Below are positions 50,863-59,229 of a stretch of DNA of 64,000 bases, one piece after another; position 1 is the first letter of the stretch, and each line of letters opens with the position of its first letter. The DNA is from Spirosoma endbachense. Its GTDB lineage: Bacteria; Bacteroidota; Bacteroidia; Cytophagales; Spirosomataceae. The notes beneath the pieces are model-generated. The model was not told where the DNA came from and did no database searches. It saw only the letters and a list, made by a program, of their open reading frames with translations. The position numbers and the translations under genes were made by a program. The stretch lies in contig NZ_CP045997.1 of NCBI RefSeq assembly GCF_010233585.1, positions 186,001 to 250,000 of the forward strand, in the 5' to 3' direction.

Positions 50863-51750
50863 CTAGGCAATCTGATTAGCCTCCTGACGAATCAGATAAA
50901 CGGATGCCAATATGCCCAGACAGGCAATAAAATGGTTAACTGTAAAGGATTCATTGTCCAGGATTCCCCAGAAAATCGCTACGACTGGTATCAGATACGT
51001 AATTGCGCTGGCAAATAGTGGCGACGAACTATAGATCAATTTTACGTGAAGCACCTGAGCCAGAGCCGTTCCAACAACACCCAGCGTTACCAAAGCCAGA
51101 TAGGAACTTATTGTGTCTGGCGTAAACTGAAACAATGTCTGATTGGGAAGATAAACAAACAGGAAAGCGAGCAGGCCATTGAGGGTTACGCTCACTGTGC
51201 TTAAATGCAGGGGTGGCACATCGGCTAAATACTGTTTGACAAGATTGATATTGATCCCGTAACATAAGGTGGCAATGACTATCAGAAACACGTACCCATT
51301 GATCGATAGATTCAGGCCAGTAGAGGACAATAAACTTAGGGTAACCGAGCAGAATAGACCCAGAAATAGACCCAGAATCTGAAGGGATGAGTACGTTTTT
51401 CTGACGAAAAAAAGTGAGCTTAGAAAGGTAAAGGAAGGCGTTATGGCCAGCAGAATCCCCGCCGTTGAACTCTGTAAATGCTCCTGCGATAGACTAAACA
51501 GATAGGAGGGAATCAGCGAACTGAGCAAACCGGATAATACAACCAGAGGCCATTTGCCGGAAGGAATCTTTCGGAAAAAAGCTAAGCCTAACGGCAGAAA
51601 AACCAACCCCGCCGACCCTAAACGAATCGTTGCCGCGGCTATATAGCTAAAACTTTCCAGTCCTTTCTTAAGCAGGATGTAGCTACTACCCCAAATGATA
51701 GAGAGAGCCAGAAAATACGCCCATTTTCTGGCTGGTGATTGTGTGATCAT
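50863..51750 (-). CDS. EamA/DMT-family transporter
   Basis: A 295-residue inner-membrane protein of ten helices in two EamA repeats. Helix 1 is YFLALSIIWGSSYILLKKGLE, and the second repeat starts near ISINGYVFLIVIATLCYGININ and ends GILASVYLI. It is the third gene of a minus-strand operon with an AhpD-like and a cupin gene, divergent from a MocR regulator. Export of a small metabolite made or modified by the operon is possible; the substrate is unknown. Confidence 0.87.
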   Translation of the reverse strand: MITQSPARKWAYFLALSIIWGSSYILLKKGLESFSYIAAATIRLGSAGLVFLPLGLAFFRKIPSGKWPLVVLSGLLSSLIPSYLFSLSQEHLQSSTAGILLAITPSFTFLSSLFFVRKTYSSLQILGLFLGLFCSVTLSLLSSTGLNLSINGYVFLIVIATLCYGININLVKQYLADVPPLHLSTVSVTLNGLLAFLFVYLPNQTLFQFTPDTISSYLALVTLGVVGTALAQVLHVKLIYSSSPLFASAITYLIPVVAIFWGILDNESFTVNHFIACLGILASVYLIRQEANQIA

Positions 51751-51841
51751 GGTGAAAAATGTGGTGCAACCATTGCCAACGGAAAGAGTCTGGCTAGCTC
51801 ATTCTGCAATGATTGGATGAATCGAATGACCGTTTGTAGCC

Positions 51842-52273
51842 TTACTTTTTTTCGGGCACGGAGGTCGGTTTGCCTTTTTCGGCAAGGAAGAATACCAGTA
51901 GTTTGGCAGGAGCGGTTGGATGGTTATTGCGCGCTGAACTGTGCAAACCATTCGTTTCTTCATAAAATGAATCTCCTTTTTTGTACAAATACGTTTTCCC
52001 CTCAAAAACCGACTCGATTTCTCCTTCGAGCACATAGCCGAAAGTTGGGCAGGGATGCCGATGGGCTGTCGAGGTACTGTTGGGTGGAAAATCGACAATC
52101 AATAGCTTAACTTCCCGATTTTCAAGCCCTTTATCCGCCAGAATCTGTTGACGGATAATAGCAAAACTTACCTCCGAATTTCCGGTGCTGGTTGTATGCG
52201 CGTGTTGTTGGGCAAGCAGGTTACCGGGTGCGTAAAGGCACAGGGCAATGGTAAAGAGAAGAATTGATTTCAT
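51842..52273 (-). CDS. Exported cupin-domain protein
   Basis: A 143-residue periplasmic or exported protein: signal peptide (MKSILLFTIALCLYAPGNLLAQ), then a single cupin barrel (about residues 55-130) with the metal-binding motif TAHRHPCPTFGYVLEGEIES and the second motif GLHSSARNNHPTAPAKLLVFF. Function is not predictable beyond the fold. It lies 63 bases after the AhpD-like gene and 91 before the EamA gene, in one likely transcript. Confidence 0.85.
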   Translation of the reverse strand: MKSILLFTIALCLYAPGNLLAQQHAHTTSTGNSEVSFAIIRQQILADKGLENREVKLLIVDFPPNSTSTAHRHPCPTFGYVLEGEIESVFEGKTYLYKKGDSFYEETNGLHSSARNNHPTAPAKLLVFFLAEKGKPTSVPEKK

Positions 52274-52336
52274 AGTAGAGTTTAGTTGAAAGCCTGGCTG
52301 ATTTCCCAGCCAGGCTACGTATGATTGCCCGATTGA

Positions 52337-52780
52337 TCAGTCCTGATCGGCCACCAGATGAGTTGAAATAGCAATGCGGTTCCAGCTATTGATCGTGATG
52401 ATCGCAAAAATTACCTGCGCCAGTGTTTGCTCGCCTAATAGATCGAGCGCCTTCGTATAAACTTCGTCAGAAACGCCCCGATTGGTGAGTTGTGTCAGTT
52501 CTTCGGCCAGCCGTAGAACGGCCTGTTCTGTTTCGGTAAAGAACGGCGTTTCCCACCACGCACTCAGCGTATAAAGCCGCTGTTCGGTTTCGCCCAGTTT
52601 CCGGGCATCTCTGGCGTGCATGTTGAGGCAATAACCACAACCATTTAACTGTGAGACTCTTAGTTTAATCAGTTCATTAAGTTTTGGATCGATATTAAAC
52701 GTTGCCATCTGTTTTTCGGCTTCCAGCATAGCTTTATAAACCCGTGGTTCAACCGACTTAATATGCATTCTTGCTTTCAT
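52337..52780 (-). CDS. AhpD/carboxymuconolactone decarboxylase-family protein
   Basis: A 147-residue all-helical protein. The motif CGYCLNMHARDARKLGE (about residues 50-66) has the redox CxxC and following His of AhpD-like peroxidase/disulfide proteins. First gene of a three-gene operon; its start is 137 bases from the divergent MocR gene, and shared operator repeats lie between. Such a trio with a MocR regulator recurs in many Bacteroidota, as far as I recall, which suggests co-regulation. Confidence 0.88.
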   Translation of the reverse strand: MKARMHIKSVEPRVYKAMLEAEKQMATFNIDPKLNELIKLRVSQLNGCGYCLNMHARDARKLGETEQRLYTLSAWWETPFFTETEQAVLRLAEELTQLTNRGVSDEVYTKALDLLGEQTLAQVIFAIITINSWNRIAISTHLVADQD

Positions 52781-52863
52781 GGTACAGAGAATTATTGCGC
52801 AGAAACAGCCCGTTCAAATACTGTTCCTGCTGTTTATCGTTGTATTTTATTTCTACAAATATC

Positions 52864-52918
52864 TACCTTTGGTGGACTACTTAAGTAGTCCAGATTTAAG
52901 AAATTAAGTAGGCCAGAT
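52864..52918 (+). promoter_or_regulatory. MocR operator repeats and -7 box
   Basis: A TACCTTTG box (52864-52871) fits TAnnTTTG. An 18-bp perfect palindrome GGACTACTTAAGTAGTCC follows at 52874-52891, and TTAAGTAGTCCAGAT (52881-52895) is repeated as TTAAGTAGGCCAGAT at 52904-52918, one mismatch, 23 bases apart, the second running into the start codon. Direct repeats spaced by about two helical turns are how PdxR/MocR regulators bind, so autoregulation is likely. Confidence 0.65.
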
Positions 52919-54383
52919 GATGTTCCTGAACGACCTTGTTACCGTCGATAAAGCAGTCGATACGGCTATCTATTTGCAGATTGCCAATGCTATTATTCAG
53001 GCCATTCGCAGAGGGCGTTTGCGAAGCGGATCGAAGTTGCCAGGCTCCCGCGAACTGGCGACCGCCCTGGGTGTTCATCGCAAAACAACAGTAGCCGCTT
53101 ATGAGGAGTTGCTGGCGCAGGGCTGGCTGGAAATGATTCCGAGGAAGGGCACATTTGTCGTACAGGACTTGCCCGAAATAAAGCCCAAAAAGCTTAAGCA
53201 GACGGAAACCTCAGTTGCCTATCCCGAAAAGACGATCTTTTCCATTGATGAAAAACGATTTGTCCAATTTCCGGCCTTGGGGTTTCCGGATACTAAAAAG
53301 TTAATTATTAATGATGGGTTTCCGGATATGCGTTTAATTCCTAATGAGTTATTCCTGAGGGAGTTACGAAGCATGGGTAAGCAGCCTGCTTTTAAAAAAT
53401 ACAACATGTATGGCCGGGCAGAAGGAACAGATTACTTACGTGATACGCTGTCCAGTTTTTTGCGTGAAACCCGTGGATTGCCGATTTCGGCAGCCAACGT
53501 GATGATAACCCGAGGGGCGCAAATGGGTATCTATATGGCTGCCAGCCTGCTGCTTAAACCGGGTGATCAGGTGATTGTGGGCGAGCCCAGCTATTTTGCC
53601 GCAACGCTTACATTTCAGCAGACTGGGGCCAGCATTAATCGCGTGCCTGTAGATGAAGGTGGTCTTGCTATTGATGCCGTTGAGCGGCTTTGTCTGACGA
53701 AAAAGATTCGACTGTTATACGTGATTCCGCATCACCACCATCCAACAACGGTGACCCTTACGCCCGAACGGCGCATTCGGCTGCTAGAACTGGCGGCAAC
53801 CTACAAATTCGCCATCATTGAAGACGACTATGACTACGATTTTCATTACACAAGTAATCCAATACTGCCAATGGCTAGCCTCGACCACCACGGCAGCGTA
53901 ATCTACATTGGAACATTGAGTAAAACCCTTGTTCCGGCCATACGGATTGGGTTTATCGTAGCGCCCGAAAACTTTATAAAGGCTGTTGCTAACCTTAGAA
54001 TGGGTATTGACCGGCAGGGCGACAGTATGATGGAAGTTGCCATTGCAGAGTTGTATCGTAATGGAACCATTGGGCGGCACATTCGTAAAGTGGTCAATCT
54101 TTACCGCGAGCGCCGGGATCACTTCTGCTCACTATTGACGGAAAACCTGGGCCAACGGGTTACGTTCCGGATTCCAGACGGCGGCATGTCAGTCTGGACA
54201 CGATTCAACGACAGCGATTTACGGAATGTATCTGCCAAAGCCTTTCAGAAAGGCCTGATTATGAGCGACGGCCAGCGGTATAATACCGGAACGATAAACT
54301 ATAACTCAGCCCGGTTAGGCTTTGCATCCCTGAATCTGGCTGAGCAGGAAAGAGCTATAGACATTATAGCCAGGTGTCTTTAA
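52917..54383 (+). CDS. MocR/PdxR-family PLP-dependent transcriptional regulator
   Basis: A 488-residue chimera of a GntR winged helix (about residues 15-85: AIYLQIANAIIQAIRRGRLRSGSKLPGSRELATALGVHRKTTVAAYEEL) and a fold-type I aminotransferase-like domain (about 110-485). The PLP-binding lysine is in YIGTLSKTLVPAIRIGF, and the Asp that contacts the ring nitrogen lies in IIEDDYDYDFHY. Proteins of this type sense pyridoxal phosphate or an amino compound rather than catalyse transamination. It faces the ahpD-like/cupin/EamA operon and is presumably its regulator. Confidence 0.93.
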   Translation: MMFLNDLVTVDKAVDTAIYLQIANAIIQAIRRGRLRSGSKLPGSRELATALGVHRKTTVAAYEELLAQGWLEMIPRKGTFVVQDLPEIKPKKLKQTETSVAYPEKTIFSIDEKRFVQFPALGFPDTKKLIINDGFPDMRLIPNELFLRELRSMGKQPAFKKYNMYGRAEGTDYLRDTLSSFLRETRGLPISAANVMITRGAQMGIYMAASLLLKPGDQVIVGEPSYFAATLTFQQTGASINRVPVDEGGLAIDAVERLCLTKKIRLLYVIPHHHHPTTVTLTPERRIRLLELAATYKFAIIEDDYDYDFHYTSNPILPMASLDHHGSVIYIGTLSKTLVPAIRIGFIVAPENFIKAVANLRMGIDRQGDSMMEVAIAELYRNGTIGRHIRKVVNLYRERRDHFCSLLTENLGQRVTFRIPDGGMSVWTRFNDSDLRNVSAKAFQKGLIMSDGQRYNTGTINYNSARLGFASLNLAEQERAIDIIARCL

Positions 54384-54538
54384 AACGTTCGGCTTACCGT
54401 ATACACAAAACACTATGCTTTGATTCTCGAAAAAACAGTAGGTTTGGATCGCTTTTGTCTGTCTGTAGTGGTCTGCTAATCAATAGACTACGGATTGAAA
54501 GCGCCACTATTACTACACTGCGTTTAGAATACTGTTAA

Positions 54539-54988
54539 ATGAAATTGAAAATCGATGGCAGCCTGTTATTCTTCGGGCTATTTGCCCTGATAGGAACTGT
54601 TTTTGCGATTGCGGCCTACCTAAGCTGGCAGTCGACGCAGCGGATCGTTCAAACCGGTATTGAAACAAAGGGCCTTGTGATTGACACGCGATACAGTCGT
54701 GATAAAAAAGGCCGGACAACAACGGCACAGGCTCCGGTCGTTCAGTTTGTAACATCGGCAGGAAAGCCGATCACGTATTATTCACAGACGTACACGACAC
54801 CTGCCAGCTTTAACGTGGGCGATACCGTAACACTTTGGTATATGCCCGACAATCCGCAAGAGGACATAACCCTTGAAGGGGTAGACGGCTGGCTTTTGCC
54901 CGGCGTATTTGGCCTGTTTGGCGTCGTTTTTTCGCTAATTGGTTATCCAACCCTGATCAGTTCGGTATTTAAAGCCTTCAAAGGATAA
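54539..54988 (+). CDS. DUF3592-domain membrane protein
   Basis: A 149-residue protein with transmembrane helices at about residues 9-28 and 122-142 and a beta-rich middle (GIETKGLVIDTRYSRDKKGRTTTAQAPVVQFVTSAGKPITYYSQTYTTP ... VTLWYMPDNPQ), the standard DUF3592 pattern. Function is unknown. It is a distant relative of the larger protein at 16402-17364. It is followed after 4 bases by another small membrane-protein gene. Confidence 0.8.
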   Translation: MKLKIDGSLLFFGLFALIGTVFAIAAYLSWQSTQRIVQTGIETKGLVIDTRYSRDKKGRTTTAQAPVVQFVTSAGKPITYYSQTYTTPASFNVGDTVTLWYMPDNPQEDITLEGVDGWLLPGVFGLFGVVFSLIGYPTLISSVFKAFKG

Positions 54989-54992
54989 GCCG

Positions 54993-55370
54993 ATGCCCCG
55001 ATTTGTTCAATTGCTCATCGGTCCGGAATTATTCTGGGTTCTTGTTGTGTGTGCGGCTTTGCTACTGGCGCAGGCCAATGTGCCTCCGTCAAAATCCGTC
55101 GAGGATATAATTGAGAATCTTCATTTGTGGATTTCGCTAGCCGGAATCCTGACCTTTTCGCTATGGTTTGTTCCCGGAATTAATCGCGACTGGCTACTGC
55201 TTCGAATCTGGATTGCGGCAATTGTCGGTGCCCATTTTGCCCTGGATAAAGCATTGAGTGCGCATAGCGAACAGAGCCCCGGCATCGGCACCGTATACAT
55301 TGCCGGTTTGTTGTTTCTATTTTTCGTGTTGCTGGTAGGGAGCGTGGTTGTGAAAGTGTTTTACGCCTAG
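54993..55370 (+). CDS. Small hypothetical membrane protein
   Basis: A 125-residue protein with about four hydrophobic segments (LFWVLVVCAALLLAQA, LWISLAGILTFSLWFVPG, IWIAAIVGAHFALD, IAGLLFLFFVLLVGSVVVKV). I recognise no family. The 4-base gap to the upstream DUF3592 gene indicates co-translation, so the two may work together in the inner membrane. Confidence 0.7.
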   Translation: MPRFVQLLIGPELFWVLVVCAALLLAQANVPPSKSVEDIIENLHLWISLAGILTFSLWFVPGINRDWLLLRIWIAAIVGAHFALDKALSAHSEQSPGIGTVYIAGLLFLFFVLLVGSVVVKVFYA

Positions 55371-55414
55371 CCGTTCCTGGCCAGTTACGGTAGCGATTCA
55401 TCGCAGAGCGCCTG

Positions 55415-56131
55415 TTAGAACTGGTTTTTCAGTGCCAGCGTCGGGTAAACCTGCACCTGGTTTTCGGGAGTAAGTGTATGATAGAATAAATTGATTCTTG
55501 ATCCAACGGAAAGCGTTTTCGATACTTTAAGCCAGATCTGAGGATCACCGAAAAAAGCGATCTTTTTGCCAGATTGACTGGCCGTAAAATCAGTGCCCTG
55601 GTTACGGTTCTCGCTCCATCCGACCAGACTCCCCGCCACCATGAGTTTGTACTGAAAAAATCCTTTTCCGAAATAAAACGTAACCTGTGGGTCATGACTT
55701 GGCTGCGGAAATGCATTGTAGCGATACACGACACTGGCGCTAAACCAGGCACCTTTCCACTGAAATGGGTACGCAATACCGAAGCCGAACGAATTGGTCA
55801 GGTAATACCCATAGGAGGGTGGTGCCACGCCTAAACCGCCACTGTAAGTTAACGACAAATAGACCTTAGGCCGCCAAAAGCGTAGATTTTTGGAGACTTG
55901 CAAAAATAGCTGACCGATATTATTATTTTCGCCACTAAAGTCGGTTTGTGTTTTTAAGAGGAATGATCCGGTCGAATCGTTTGCCTTGAAGTATTCGAAC
56001 GTGAGCGACGCGAAATTCCGTTTGTTCAGATCAGGGTCGATCGAATGCCTGAAATCATAATGAAACTGGAGTTGCTGGGCCACGCCAGTCAGGGCAGAAA
56101 AGAGTGCAAGAATCAATAAGGCTTTTTTCAT
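55415..56131 (-). CDS. DUF5020-like outer membrane beta-barrel protein
   Basis: A 238-residue exported protein starting at the ATG at 56131 (MKKALLILALFSALTGVAQ, signal peptide). Repeated amphipathic strands (LQFHYDFRHSIDPDLNKRNFASLTFEYFKAND, VYLSLTYSGGLG, WFSASVVYRYNAF) and the terminal LALKNQF indicate a small barrel of 10-12 strands, similar to DUF5020/Tsx-like channels. In the family, nucleoside channel function is known only for Tsx, so no substrate is claimed. Confidence 0.75.
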   Translation of the reverse strand: MKKALLILALFSALTGVAQQLQFHYDFRHSIDPDLNKRNFASLTFEYFKANDSTGSFLLKTQTDFSGENNNIGQLFLQVSKNLRFWRPKVYLSLTYSGGLGVAPPSYGYYLTNSFGFGIAYPFQWKGAWFSASVVYRYNAFPQPSHDPQVTFYFGKGFFQYKLMVAGSLVGWSENRNQGTDFTASQSGKKIAFFGDPQIWLKVSKTLSVGSRINLFYHTLTPENQVQVYPTLALKNQF

Positions 56132-56321
56132 ACGATCGGGCTGCCGAAGCAAAATGTTTTTGACAAAACTTCGCTTTGTGGCCCGAAAAGGCCGGAATCT
56201 GACCGGAAACATTGCGGAAATCTCGTTTCCGTTGGGCAATATGCCGCATCGTTAAACCCCAGGACAGAATGCTGTGTTATGAATCTTGTTGGGTTAGGAA
56301 TTGATAGATGCCAGTTGTTAT

Positions 56322-57494
56322 ATGGATGAATTTGACCGGCGGGCGTTTGCCGCTCTTTTTAGGGCCGTAGTAGAAATGTGTTTTGGTCAACCACTACAAA
56401 ATCAGTTATCCGAATCAGAGAGCAGGCACCTCAGTAACGAGATCGAAGAACGCACAGGACTGGTTGTCGGATGGAGAAGTATCAAAAACTACGCGGCTTT
56501 TCTGGTAAATCCTTCGCCGGATAAGCAGGAAAATCCATCGGTGGCCACCCTCGATACGCTGGCACGCTTTGTCTTTCGCGCTCCGGTTACGACAGAAGCG
56601 GAGCGGAAAAAGAACGAAGAGCACTTTCCGTACTGGTTCCGTTATCGCGAACAACTTTTCCAGCCCAATCGAGCCGAACAGATCGACCCCAAACCGAACA
56701 GGCACCGTTTGCCAGGCTGGCTGATTATACCCCTCATTTTGGGCGTAATAGGCTTGTTTTGGTTTGTTCAGGAGCCTGAACCTGAGCGGATAATCGACGA
56801 TTTTCGTAAAACTGACGAGATGTCACTTAACCGGAATGGCTGGATTGTTCATGCCCGAAATAAGGCCTTCTGGAATCGGAGAGCAGAGAAACCGGGTCAT
56901 TTAACCCTCTTCACGCTCAAAGGCGATAACTGGCATAAGACGGGCGAGGCTCCGCAGATTCAGAACCTGTTGTTGCAGCCCATTCATAATGACTGTTTTC
57001 GCACTGAAGTCCATTTTAAGGATTTTGTCCCCAGCGCCAACTGGCAGCAGGCGGGTTTAGTGTTGCTGGAAGATACCTCGTTCGCCGGGAAAAGTATCCG
57101 TATCTCACTGTCCTACAACGACTTCTTTGGTGGGTACATCAAACCCGGCGAAATCCTGATTCAGGCAATCGCTTCGTATGGAAAAGGATACACGAATCTG
57201 GAAGAGATTGCTCACCAGCCCCTGTTTACGTTAGGTAACACCAGCGATCGTCGTCTTGCCGTGAATAACCTGAAAAACTTCGCCTTCCGGATAGAGAAAC
57301 AGGGTCAGAAATTCCGGTTCCTGTACTCGGCCAGCCCCGTCGACAATTTCTCGTTTAAAGAAGTAACCACCTACGAATTTGGCATTACACCAAAATACGT
57401 CGGGATTTTTGCCCTGAAAGGGTTTGTCGATTCAACGGCTGTGATGCCTGTTACTGTGCGTTTTTTTCGACTGGACGGGGAGCGGTGTAAGTAG
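56322..57494 (+). CDS. Hypothetical protein: helical N-terminal domain, one TM helix, concanavalin-like C-terminus
   Basis: A 390-residue protein not assigned to a named family. Residues 1-95 are helical with ERTGLVVGWRSIKNYAAFLVNPSPDKQENPSVATLDTLARFVF, a segment recurring at the N-terminus of various Bacteroidota membrane proteins and looking like a DNA- or protein-binding helix bundle. A transmembrane helix follows at about 133-152 (GWLIIPLILGVIGLFWFV). The outer part (about 165-390) has a DUF1349-like sandwich (NLLLQPIHNDCFRTEVHFKDFVPSANWQQAGLVLLED), a fold often binding sugars. It could be a signalling protein with outside carbohydrate sensing; that is inference. The ATG at 56322 is preferred to the TTG at 56301. 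Confidence 0.65.
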   Translation: MDEFDRRAFAALFRAVVEMCFGQPLQNQLSESESRHLSNEIEERTGLVVGWRSIKNYAAFLVNPSPDKQENPSVATLDTLARFVFRAPVTTEAERKKNEEHFPYWFRYREQLFQPNRAEQIDPKPNRHRLPGWLIIPLILGVIGLFWFVQEPEPERIIDDFRKTDEMSLNRNGWIVHARNKAFWNRRAEKPGHLTLFTLKGDNWHKTGEAPQIQNLLLQPIHNDCFRTEVHFKDFVPSANWQQAGLVLLEDTSFAGKSIRISLSYNDFFGGYIKPGEILIQAIASYGKGYTNLEEIAHQPLFTLGNTSDRRLAVNNLKNFAFRIEKQGQKFRFLYSASPVDNFSFKEVTTYEFGITPKYVGIFALKGFVDSTAVMPVTVRFFRLDGERCK

Positions 57495-57676
57495 GGTTTC
57501 TTTTCAGACGCCATTTTAGACAGTTCATCCAACTGTTTCGACAGCTTGTATCCAGATGCTTTTAACGGGTATTTATACTGATTTGCTTTGTACGGCAATG
57601 TCTGTGCGTCAAACTGACTAAACTGAGCAGAATGAGGATAGGCAGCCAGATCATTTCTCACCTATTCGCTCTAAAA

Positions 57677-58321
57677 ATGGCACGTACAGCTAAAAAAAAG
57701 CATTCAGTTAAACTACCTTTTTTTTTATTATCCCTATTTACCCTGGCTTTTTCTTCCTGTAAAAAGGATCAGGAAAGCCAACCCAATCCCCAGGTAACCA
57801 CCGTCCTGATTAGTGGAAAAGAATATCCGACTACGACAATTGGCAGTCAGGTCTGGACGATAACCAATTACGATGGGCCGGGTGGATTGCTGTATAAATC
57901 CGGAAGTGAAAAACCCGAATATGGACGGTATTACACCTTCGATGAAGCCAGGGCCGTGCCAATTCCCAGTGGATGGCGGCTCCCAACGATGCAGGATTAT
58001 GTGACACTGGCCGAAAGTCAGGGCGTCGTGTTTGCCGATCATCGGGCAACCCGACAGGAGGCTATAAAAAAGCTGACGTCAACCACTAACTGGCGAACCA
58101 TTAGCGGCACGAATATTTCGGGTTTCAACGCGCATCCGGCCGGTTACAGCTTCCAGAACAGTGCTCCTCTGGATGGAGACATCAGTGAATTCTGGGTAGC
58201 AGATGGAAATACCTTCAGTATTCAGGAAAATGCTTCCGGCAAAGCCCATTCAATTCTGTTTTACACGACCAACAGCCCTGATTATCGATTTAATCTGCGG
58301 TTTGTAAAGAATGCAAAATAA
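57677..58321 (+). CDS. FISUMP-domain lipoprotein
   Basis: A 214-residue lipoprotein (signal ending LAFSSC, cysteine 34 after a KK-rich start) followed by a FISUMP-type domain, the C-type-lectin-like fold widespread in Fibrobacter and Bacteroidota: TIGSQVWTITNYDGPG, YYTFDEARAVPIPSGWRLPTMQDYVTLAE, FNAHPAGYS and a late FNLRFVK. Ligands of these proteins are mostly unknown. It follows the previous gene by 180 bases in the same direction. Confidence 0.82.
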   Translation: MARTAKKKHSVKLPFFLLSLFTLAFSSCKKDQESQPNPQVTTVLISGKEYPTTTIGSQVWTITNYDGPGGLLYKSGSEKPEYGRYYTFDEARAVPIPSGWRLPTMQDYVTLAESQGVVFADHRATRQEAIKKLTSTTNWRTISGTNISGFNAHPAGYSFQNSAPLDGDISEFWVADGNTFSIQENASGKAHSILFYTTNSPDYRFNLRFVKNAK

Positions 58322-58457
58322 GGTTTTTTGTGACAAAACAGGATGTTGAAGCCCTGGTTCGACGCCATTGGAAAAGGCTTTTGACGAGGTTGAAAAGTTG
58401 CCGCAATCGCCCTGCATCTTGTCGCATTTACCCCCCACTAATGCTACCCATGGGGCG

Positions 58458-58465
58458 TATCTTTG
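58458..58465 (+). promoter_or_regulatory. -7 box (TATCTTTG) of the VOC gene
   Basis: TATCTTTG fits TAnnTTTG and lies 29 bases before the ATG at 58494, leaving a leader of about 20 bases. It supports that ATG over the frame's earlier one at 58368. Confidence 0.55.
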
Positions 58466-58493
58466 TTATGTAAACATCAAAACACAACTACTC

Positions 58494-58928
58494 ATGGCAA
58501 CCAAAATTTTTGTAAACCTGCCCGTTAAAGACCTCAACAAATCGATTGATTTTTTCGCTAAGCTTGGGTATTCCTTTAACCCACAGTTTACGGACGAGAA
58601 TGCCACCAGCATGATTATCAGTGAAGATATCTATGCAATGCTGCTGGTAGAGCCGTTCTTCAAAACGTTTATAAAAACTGAGATTGCCGATGCCACCAAA
58701 GTAACGGAAGCCCTTATCTGCCTCTCTGCCGATAGCCGGGAAGCCGTTGACGAACTGGTAGATAAAGCCATTGAGGCAGGTGCTACTACACCAAATGAGC
58801 CTATGGATCAGGGATTTATGTATGGCCGTAGCTTCCAGGATCTGGACGGTCATCATTGGGAGATTATGTATATGGACCTGGCGGCTATTAATCAGGAGCA
58901 ACCTGCGGCTGAGGCCACGGCCGTATAA
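58494..58928 (+). CDS. VOC-family (glyoxalase-like) protein
   Basis: A 144-residue single VOC domain. MATKIFVNLPVKDLNKSIDFFAKLGYSFNPQFTDENATSMII opens the first beta-alpha-beta-beta-beta unit, and EALICLSADSREAVDELVDKAIEAG with FQDLDGHHWEIMYMD closes the second. The GHHWEIMYMD block is the usual end of this DUF1428/PhnB-like group, and its Glu is a likely metal ligand. Substrate unknown. Confidence 0.87.
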   Translation: MATKIFVNLPVKDLNKSIDFFAKLGYSFNPQFTDENATSMIISEDIYAMLLVEPFFKTFIKTEIADATKVTEALICLSADSREAVDELVDKAIEAGATTPNEPMDQGFMYGRSFQDLDGHHWEIMYMDLAAINQEQPAAEATAV

Positions 58929-58958
58929 AAACACGAAACAGCGCTACTTACGGTAAGG

Positions 58959-59007
58959 GATAAGACAGCTCTGGTGAGTACTATTCACTCACCAGAGCTG
59001 TCTTATC
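58959..59007. terminator. 21-bp perfect hairpin after the VOC gene
   Basis: Bases 58959-58979 pair exactly with 58987-59007 around a 7-base loop, 30 bases after the stop. The remaining 220 bases to the MFS gene show no further structure. Confidence 0.75.
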
Positions 59008-59229
59008 GTGTATTTACGCCAATTCATTACCTTGTTTTTCTGAAAAACCTTACTGCCCACCATTTGTTGCAAATGGTGAATGTACTTTGCTATGCATGAG
59101 CCAGGTATACTTCTGAACTACTCAGGATGTTATATAGCCATAGCTCATTCCAGTTGCCCATTCGGTCTTTCTTTATATAGTCGGTCGCATTTGTAAAAAG
59201 CAGGATGTGATGCGACAAAATCAGAAACG

